DNA from: Angiostrongylus vasorum
Lineage: Eukaryota; Nematoda; Chromadorea; Rhabditida; Metastrongylidae
NCBI GenBank assembly: GCA_018806985.1
Contig: JADANN010000426.1
Location: forward strand, 1 to 64,000
Length of the DNA stretch: 64,000 nt
Direction of reading: 5' to 3'
A program made the translations under genes and the position numbers. The notes under the pieces are model-generated. The model was not told the origin of the DNA and did not search any database. It saw nothing but the letters and a program-made list of their open reading frames with translations. This document shows, in pieces, positions 57,761-64,000 of the stretch (positions within the stretch are counted from its first letter, which is position 1; the number at the start of each line of letters is the position of its first letter).

Positions 57761-58019
57761 ATAAAAAAGAAAATCCCGGTAGCCGTGGGTATTAACGCAT
57801 TTGGAGATTCCATAGTTTTCCAATGTATGGAATACCTCTGGTTAAATTTTCTTGGATTTAGAAAAACGAGCCTCAAAGGAAATAAGTGACAAAAAGTGCG
57901 TTATCTGGGCTCCATAAATTCAGGAATACATCTTGGACGAGTTAGAAATTTTATGTCTTATTAGGGGTGAACTGTAGATTCTAATTATTTAATTCTTCGT
58001 ATTTTTGTTGAGCAAACAC

Positions 58020-60175
58020 GAGGTGTTATTTTTATTCTTTATTCACGAACAAGCTGACGTTTCGGCGGATTTCGCCTTCCTCAGAGCCTGGAAAGGTCAA
58101 GTTGACAGCAATCTATTCGGCCAAACACCTCCATAACCAAACAGAGAAAACGCTGAACCAAGATTTCAATCACATTGCACACAGCTTTGCACACTCACCG
58201 CTTTCTATGAGGCTTCCACTGAGTACGTCGCGTGGAGACCAACCGCACAGAGTTCACATGGAAGCGTAGTATGCCCCTCCCGTCAAAATAACAGCCTTAT
58301 ATACTGCCCAATATCCCGCGTGATAATGAGGCATTCCTCCCTGCAGTTCATTCCCGGATACTTGGAATTAATCCAGGATGCCTCGAGAGTTTTGCGCATT
58401 TGAGTTTTCGACTCCTGTGCCAGGATCGTCACTTCTACTTCAAAATCTTCCCGTTATGTCTCTTTGTCCTATGCGTACCGAGTGGAGTACTTTGTTTAAC
58501 TACTCAGATAAACTGTACCCGAGCTCATTCAATCACCGTCTCTACCATTAGGGCAAACTATGCAATTTTGCGTTGCACATAGACGGTCATATAGGCGGTT
58601 ACGAACTAGTTGGCGCCTAAGATTACTCGGTGGCATTTCAACTACGTTTACCGAATTCTCTAGGCCCGCCCTTCTTAAGCAGCGTTTTATAGCTGCTCTT
58701 ACATCATTTGAGATGAAGGGTAGGATAAACGGGACCATTTTATCGCTAGAGTTGTCGTTTGGAGGCCTAGGATTTCCTCTACACCTGTCCCGAGCTACAG
58801 TTTCGTAGCCATTAGAAATGGCTATTTGCCGCGCCAAATTCCCGGACTCCTCTCTCTGCTCTCTTCCCGTGCACACGTTGGTTGCTGTTCGAAACATGTT
58901 TCTTACCAGCGCCCTTTTCGTGTGAGAAGGGCGAGAGGAGAGGTAATGAACCAAGATGTTTTTATTACTTGGCTTTCGGTACCATTTCGTAATGTAGCCG
59001 GTTTTTGATAGATTAATTTGCACGTTCAGAAATGGAAGCCAGTTTTCTTTCGATTTCTCTCATGTGAACTTGATATACTTTGGTTATTCGTTCAACAACT
59101 TGAAGCATTTGTCCATTTCCTCTTGTGTTGAGCAAAGGACAAAACAGTCATCTATATATCTACAGTAGAGTAGCGGCCCGAGATCGATCACCGGTGCTTC
59201 CATCTCGGACATAAACGCAATGGCCAGGCTTGGTGCCAGTCGTTGTCCCATTGCCAACCCTCTTATTTGAGCGTAGTACTTTCCGGACCATCTGAAGATT
59301 GAGCAGCTCAAGCATTCTTTTTAAGAGTGCCATCAACTGCTCTATCTTGAAGCCATACATGTTTATTTCTCCTTCGCGTTGCATCAAGAGTTCGGATATG
59401 GCTTGCATTGCGGAGTCATTCGACACGTTTGTATAGAGGGCGCTAACGTCGAACGACTCCATCACGTAAGCGCTGCTGGGCTGCGCAGTACGTAGACGAT
59501 CCAGAAACATCTGGGTATTCGTAAGATGGGCTGGAATGTGTTTCAACAACTGGTTAGATAATAGGGTTAAAAACCATGTTATCCTGTCCGTTGGCCCGTC
59601 TACACAGCTTTGGTTTGGCTTTGGAATGATTGGTCTAACCTTAAACAATGATGGATCGGTAGACGCAATATCATCGTTGGATACTAGCTTATGAGTTTTC
59701 ATAAGCAAGTACAAGACAGGGACATGTTGGTAACTCAATTTTTAGTTGAGAGATAACTGATGGTTTTAAACCAGCAGCCCTTGCCATTTTGGCCCATTCG
59801 TGGTTCAATTTTCGGTATTTACTTTTAAACTCCTTCTCAGATGATGGACGATAAAGCGAAGCATCTTCAAGATGCTTTTTTCGTTATTTCAATATCTAAC
59901 TGATGGGGAATTACGACAAACTCTCCACCCTTATCACTAACGGATAGTCTTATGTTTTTCAACCTTATCACCTCTCGTACCTCTCGCATACCACGTTTTT
60001 GCACTGCAGTGAGGTTTGAGCTGTATCTTTTCACGCGATAGTGATTAAGGACTTTGAAAGTTTCATTCGTAAACATCCGAAATTTAACATCAACTTCATT
60101 ACTGGGCTCTTGTTGTCTAAAGCACGGCTGAGGAAATGGTGCTATTGGTAGGGCCCCCACTTTTTTGTTCGCGCC
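58020..60175 (-). mobile_element. Penelope-like element with RT and GIY-YIG remnant
   Basis: Read leftwards from about 60,170: N-terminal region (NETFKVLNHYRVKRYSS, VSDKGGEFVVI), the RT core with VPVLYLLMKTHK, VDGPTDR, motif A SFDVSALYTNVS (near 59,430), motif B GLAMGQRLAPSLAIAFM and motif C YCRYIDDCFVL (near 59,155), then the thumb and the CATQNCIVCPNG linker (near 58,540). Next come GTVYL, the start of a GIY-YIG endonuclease, and its C-terminus (DFEVEVTILAQES ... EECLIITRDIGQ, stop near 58,283). The middle of the nuclease, with most catalytic residues, is missing. Frameshifts at about 59,740 and 59,300. The terminal repeat with a hammerhead-like motif follows. Confidence 0.85.
58051..58084 (-). 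ncRNA. Hammerhead-ribozyme-like motif, best-preserved member
   Basis: On the minus strand: CTGAGGA, stem II GGC-GAAATCC-GCC (fully paired), GAAAC, then GTC AGC. All invariant boxes are in order, with a GUC cleavage-site triplet. The very short helix III (C-G only) is as reported for Penelope-like elements, where activity is expected from dimers (family knowledge). Confidence 0.7.
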
Positions 60176-61221
60176 TATTTTGCGTTTAATCTCTAGCTTT
60201 TTCTGCGGAGTCTATCTTGAAGTTCATGCAAACTACATGTTCTGGGTGTCAAACAAATCCGTGCTTGTTTGACACCCAGAACTAAGCATGTTGCGCCGAT
60301 GGATTAAAAATTTGGGCTTCTGGAACCTATGAAATCACTGAAGTGTTTCGGCCTTAGAGTGGCTTCTGAAGTTTTTCTTGAACAAGAAGATGTCAGGATG
60401 CTTGAAGAAGTGATATTTATAGGCGAGTTGCAGGGCGAATACAACGAAAGAGGCAGAGCTTGTTGGGCCAGGTTTTCGAACTGTCGGAGAATTCTCTGCT
60501 ATCTTCTTACTCACGCTCCTACTAGAGCTAATACATCGGTTGAAATGCGTGCACAGGAACCTCCAAATTTCTTTATGAAGAAACATTGGAATCACAAATA
60601 GTCCGATGGATTCGATGCTGGAGCATTGGTCGTTGCATTTCACTGCATTGCCTACGGTGTTGTGTTTCGACACGAATTGACCCTTCTAGGGTGCTTGTTG
60701 TTCGTCGGGCGTCTGTAGTAAGTCATGATGCAAACAGTTGTTGAGGCTCTACCTATAGAAGTTGTTTTGCTTAAGGCCACATTCTACGTGCAATAAGGAA
60801 CTTAGATTAACATATAAAACAGCAAGAAAGACTAGTTGTTCAGATGAAAGAAAACATCGTAGGCCTCACTTTTTCTCCTTACTCAAATCCCCTTATTGAA
60901 CTGCGCTGGTAAAAGAAAAAAAACGAGCTGTTTGGGAGAATGAAAATGCAAATCAGCATAAAGCCACTGTGGCTTAAATCAAAAAGATTAAATGACAATA
61001 ATCAGATCACTTCGCTACCTCATAATGACTTATAGGAAGACAAAAATGGATGTCGAGAGAGGCAACGTCTTCGTACTGTCATTGCCATCTCCTATGTTCC
61101 CATTTTGAGAAAATAGCTATGCTGAAAGACGATGGGAACCCAGGAATTTTTGAAGGTTTCCTGTTTCAATAACATCACTTCGTTCTGATCTTCTTGCATT
61201 GTTATCCGTCCTTTCATTAAA
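60176..61221. other. Flank of Penelope-like element; mostly unassigned
   Basis: Contains the 18-bp hairpin at 60,239-60,282. Open frames on both strands at 60,329-60,673 are not recognised. Nothing seen from 60,700 to 61,220. Confidence 0.4.
60239..60282. repeat. Perfect 18-bp inverted repeat (hairpin)
   Basis: The left arm 60,239-60,256 (GTTCTGGGTGTCAAACAA) and the right arm 60,265-60,282 are exact reverse complements around the 8-nt loop ATCCGTGC. Just upstream (5' side) of the minus-strand Penelope-like ORF. Confidence 0.95.
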
Positions 61222-61222
61222 T

Positions 61223-61440
61223 TTTGGTGCTTGTTTTCTTTAGATTACTTATCTGCCCTTCTTGCAGTATCCACTGCTCTTCTCTTCGATAAAATCAGAG
61301 CTAACGCTAAATTCGAGCACTATTTATCAACGCATACATTTCTTCCTCATTATGGTTTGCCGTTCATTAAATGCGCCACGACTTCCTCAGTGATATTGCT
61401 ATTCCTGGGCGTTTCTTTAACTGCGTTTACCTTCATTTAG
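61223..61440 (+). CDS. Candidate terminal exon of a membrane protein
   Basis: Not recognised. Follows an acceptor-like tgttttctttag (ending about 61,242) and is open to TAG at 61,438-61,440. It reads YLSALLAVSTALLFDKIRA, a polar middle with FEHYLSTHTFLPHYG, and a second hydrophobic segment (TSSVILLFLGVSLTAFTFI) at the very C-terminus. Two hydrophobic segments suggest membrane insertion. No upstream exon was identified, so it may be a chance frame. Confidence 0.3.
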
Positions 61441-61520
61441 AATGTGTATCCTCCACTGCCACATAAATTGAAAAGTCCACTTCCACAATTATGCTTCTTT
61501 CGCTGCATCCATTGAATTCC

Positions 61521-61670
61521 ACTCTGTCTCACTCCCTTCCCCTTCTCGCTCCCCATCTCTCTCCTACTTTATGTATCTCCTTCTCTCCCTCCTTCCCGCT
61601 CTGCCCCTCTCTCCGTCGCCCCCTTCCCTCCTTCGTTCCCTCTCTCTCTCCTCCTATCTTCCTCCCTAAC
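61521..61670 (+). repeat. Polypyrimidine (CT-rich) tract
   Basis: About 150 bp that is almost entirely C and T on the plus strand, with CTCTCTCTC and CCCTTCC runs and only scattered purines. The overlapping open frames (61,491-61,766 and its antisense) are composition artefacts. Confidence 0.9.
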
Positions 61671-62382
61671 CGGTACGGAGGAATCATCAATGCAAACGTT
61701 TCTGCAAAGGCCCGTAGTCTAAAATTCAACAAGTTGGACCAAGGGCTTAGTCTGCTCGTAGTTTAACATTCAACAAGTTGGACCAAAGGCTAAGTCTAAT
61801 GCTCTTAAACAACTTGTCCACTCCATCACAGTTTTCAATGTCGCTGAAATTCTAGTAAATTAACAGCTGGGAAAAATTTTTTCACTTGGCGGCTAAGCAG
61901 AGACCGATAAATATCTTAGTCATGATGAATATCTTGGTCACGCTAATGCTCTTGGGTTTTTATGACCTTTGCTACTCCTTTCCTTAGCTGTCAATTTCTC
62001 CAGTTGCAAATAACGAGAAACTGATGCAATGCGTTGTTGGCCTAATGCCCACATACTTCTATGTCTTTGTGATCACTCTATATGAATAGGCGTTCAAGGA
62101 TGAGTTCATCTTCTCCCCACAAATTTATACGCAATGAGAGAACACTGGAAGAACACAAGTTTTGTAGCAAGCAAGTGCTGCATATACGGTGGATTTGCAC
62201 CCTCTGGAATGCTCTTTGATCAACTATACAGCAACAGTCCGGCGTCGGTGATCTTTATACTAGATTAAACATTGATAGCGCGCTCATCAGAGTGAAAAGC
62301 TTTGAATTTATTGACTCCCTTTCCCTTTCTACTCATCATGAAGAGTTGTAGCTGTAACACTGAAAGCATGGATTAAAAAAGT

Positions 62383-62384
<2 letters not shown>
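61671..62384. other. Unassigned stretch
   Basis: A short direct repeat of ATTCAACAAGTTGGACCAA (61,722 and 61,770), about 48 bp apart. No gene recognised. Confidence 0.45.

Positions 62385-62423
<39 letters not shown>
62385..62423. repeat. (TA)n microsatellite
   Basis: About 39 bp of pure TA directly before a SINE head, as at 4,970 and 36,380. Confidence 0.95.
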
Positions 62424-62424
<1 letters not shown>

Positions 62425-62429
62425 GAAGT

Positions 62430-62727
62430 GAAAAAAGCAGCACAGTGGTTAGTGATGTAGTAGCTCAAAAAACAAGGTCCCTGTTTGACCCCCACTCAAC
62501 GCCGTTAATGCCTTCGCTCCGCTATCTCCAAGATTGCAAAAGGAATCGACATGAAAATCATTCTACGACATTCATGAAGAAATCGAAATCTTCAAGCAGC
62601 AGCTGGAACAATACCCGAAGGGTTAGAGGGGGCTTTGTGGACGATGGTTGCCAGAAAAAAAGGAATCGAATACAAGAAGTGCTGAGACCCCCCACAGTAG
62701 ATTTGTCGCGGTCATACAAAACATAGA
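62430..62727 (+). mobile_element. tRNA-derived SINE (family B)
   Basis: A box CAGCACAGTGGTTAGTGATG, B box GTCCCTGTTTGACCCC, body CATTCTACGACATTCATGAAG ... GAAGTGCTGAGACCCCCCACAGTAGATTTG. Its body matches 21,866 and the right part of 25,949. Confidence 0.75.
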
Positions 62728-62904
62728 ATAAAATGGAAAAAATATGCATTGCATCGGCCATGGCATGAAAATTGTTGTCTAGCGGGTTTTGTAGTGTACG
62801 CTTCTCTTCTTGGTCTGCCACGTGGGCACCTATTTGTGGGTGCGGAAGTAGAAGCTCGAAACCTATTTAATTTAACCTTCATCTCAATAAAGCAAAAAAT
62901 AAAA

Positions 62905-63215
62905 CCACAATGCTAACTTTTATTTGCTGCTTTCTGCAAGTTTTCATGGAAAATCAACCACAGTGGTGTTAAGATATTTGCAAAACTCCAGACGGCAAGT
63001 GCCTGCGGTGGGCAACGAACGCATTATTACCCTTTCAGGGGCTAACGCGTTCACCACCACCCCATGCGGGTCCTTCGTCTTTCCTCTCTCTCAGCTAGTT
63101 TTCTATAGATCAATGTCATCAGCAATGACCCGTCAACGAAACCACAAATATCTCAGCATCGTTATTGCTAATTTCGCAAAAATACCTTGCGTCGAAAATT
63201 GTAGTGGGCAGTAAA
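62905..63215 (-). mobile_element. Family M element
   Basis: Begins TTTTATTTGCTGCTTTCTGCAAG, then GTTAAGATATTTGCAAAACTCCAG, inverted tRNA-like core (GAACGCATTATTACCC, CTAACGCGTTCACCACCACCCC), shortened body, then an inverted end (AAATATCTCAGCATCG ... GTGGGCAGTAAATG). Confidence 0.65.
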
Positions 63216-63349
63216 TGAAAAAGTTAACTTCCTGTTTAGTGTCTACTTCAGTGGATCGCCTTTGTTTAGTCTTTCGCAGAAATTCGTTCATCATAGTGGA
63301 AAATCCTATTTCTATTGCAATTACACATTCTAAGGGAGACGAAAATTAT

Positions 63350-64000
63350 ATAACGATCGCAATGTTTAACTTTTTATTCAGTGCCTATTATTTCTTCGTG
63401 TCAGGGTGTTATGTGAAATACAACCGCGATGATGCTAGGATATTCACAGAAGTCGGAATAGAAGCTGCACATTGTGGTGTCGACTGCAACTTCAGCTTAA
63501 CTGGGTTCGATACCGCTTCGTGCTCCTCAGATCATTCCCGTTGAAGGGTGACTGCCGGTGGAACGTAAAAGTAAACAATAGAAACAGTAAAAGTAACAGA
63601 AATAGTAGTTACAATAAAAAAGATATCTAAGAAAAAAGCAAAGTAGGGACCTGGGTGATGAATTGGGCAAATCGTGAGCCCTCAGAAAAGTAATCATGGG
63701 CTCAAGCTATCCTAGGGTTCCGAGTTTTGCAGATGTCTCAACAATCGTTGTCGTTCTTTAACAGTCTTCGTAGCGACGACACCACTTTTTACAGTCCGCT
63801 CAATTAATAATTATCTAGCACCCGAAAAGAGTAATAGCGTGTTCGTTCCTCACCGTAGGCACCTGCGGTCTGGAGTTTTGTAAATACATCATTGTGGTTG
63901 CATTTCGCATCATATCCTGCTGTGAAAAATTATAGTAGGCAGCAAATAAGAGCTAGCATTGTGATTCCAACTATAGCCTCAGCTTAACTGGGTTTAATGC
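63350..64000 (+). mobile_element. Family M elements in tandem at right edge
   Basis: One element (about 63,350-63,790: TTTAACTTTTTATTCAGTGCC, CAGGGTGTTATGTGAAATACAACC, TCATTCCCGTTGAAGGGTGACTG, then a tRNA-like region around 63,645-63,720). A second partial copy follows (63,815-63,955: GTAATAGCGTGTTCGTTCC, GGAGTTTTGTAAATACATC, AGTAGGCAGCAAATAAG), and the start of a further body (TGTGATTCCAACTATAGCC) is cut by the window edge. Confidence 0.55.

Noticed and set aside
57405..57764. 119-codon plus-strand frame
   Set aside because: Antisense of the 5' region of the inverted RTE element at 55.3-57.76 kb.
61491..61766. 91-codon plus frame and Arg/Glu-rich antisense frame
   Set aside because: Composition artefacts of the polypyrimidine tract.

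Overview
The window looks like repeat-rich nuclear DNA of a parasitic nematode, most likely a strongylid hookworm (Ancylostoma-like). The reasons are: an AT-rich background; candidate introns as short as about 45 nt with TTTTCAG-type acceptors; a mariner relic of the Hsmar1/'bandit' type known from hookworms; several RTE-type non-LTR retrotransposons; Penelope-like elements whose terminal repeats carry hammerhead-ribozyme-like motifs; and many tRNA-derived SINEs. The organism call is inference from these families and no database was searched. There is no bacterial-style operon, tRNA gene, rRNA gene or CRISPR array.

The dominant feature is a direct duplication. Positions 1 to about 11,503 recur at about 31,505 to 42,899, near-identical apart from scattered substitutions, many +/-1 homopolymer changes and three indels of roughly 60 to 100 bp near the left end. 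Each copy carries the same order: TIR/SINE element, a small plus-strand gene (gene A), a many-exon minus-strand gene (gene B) with a SINE in one intron, an RTE-like RT relic, a dead mariner, a back-to-back pair of Penelope terminal repeats, another SINE, and a minus-strand gene (gene C). I do not recognise genes A, B or C. Each copy has frame breaks that the other lacks, mostly in short A runs. This fits two haplotypes or noisy-read consensus placed in tandem as well as a real segmental duplication.

Between the copies (11.6-31.3 kb) lie a SINE, a two-exon relic of a HINT-family (histidine triad) gene, a nearly full-length dead RTE element (13.55-16.93 kb), a BEL/Pao pol fragment split by a SINE (20.1-21.4 kb), a 5'-truncated RTE (22.9-25.2 kb), and a scrambled Penelope cluster (25.45-28.4 kb). 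To the right of copy 2 (43-64 kb) are two head-to-head RTE fragments, single hammerhead-like Penelope terminal repeats, a second RTE-like relic (51.6-52.85 kb), a GC-rich island, an inverted old RTE (55.3-57.75 kb), a Penelope-like element with recognisable RT and GIY-YIG remnants (58.0-60.2 kb), a possible terminal exon of a membrane protein, a 150-bp polypyrimidine tract and more SINE/TIR elements.

Every autonomous mobile element seen has stops, frameshifts or truncation, so none looks active. The host coding content is small: genes A to C in two copies, the HINT relic, and a few isolated exon candidates.
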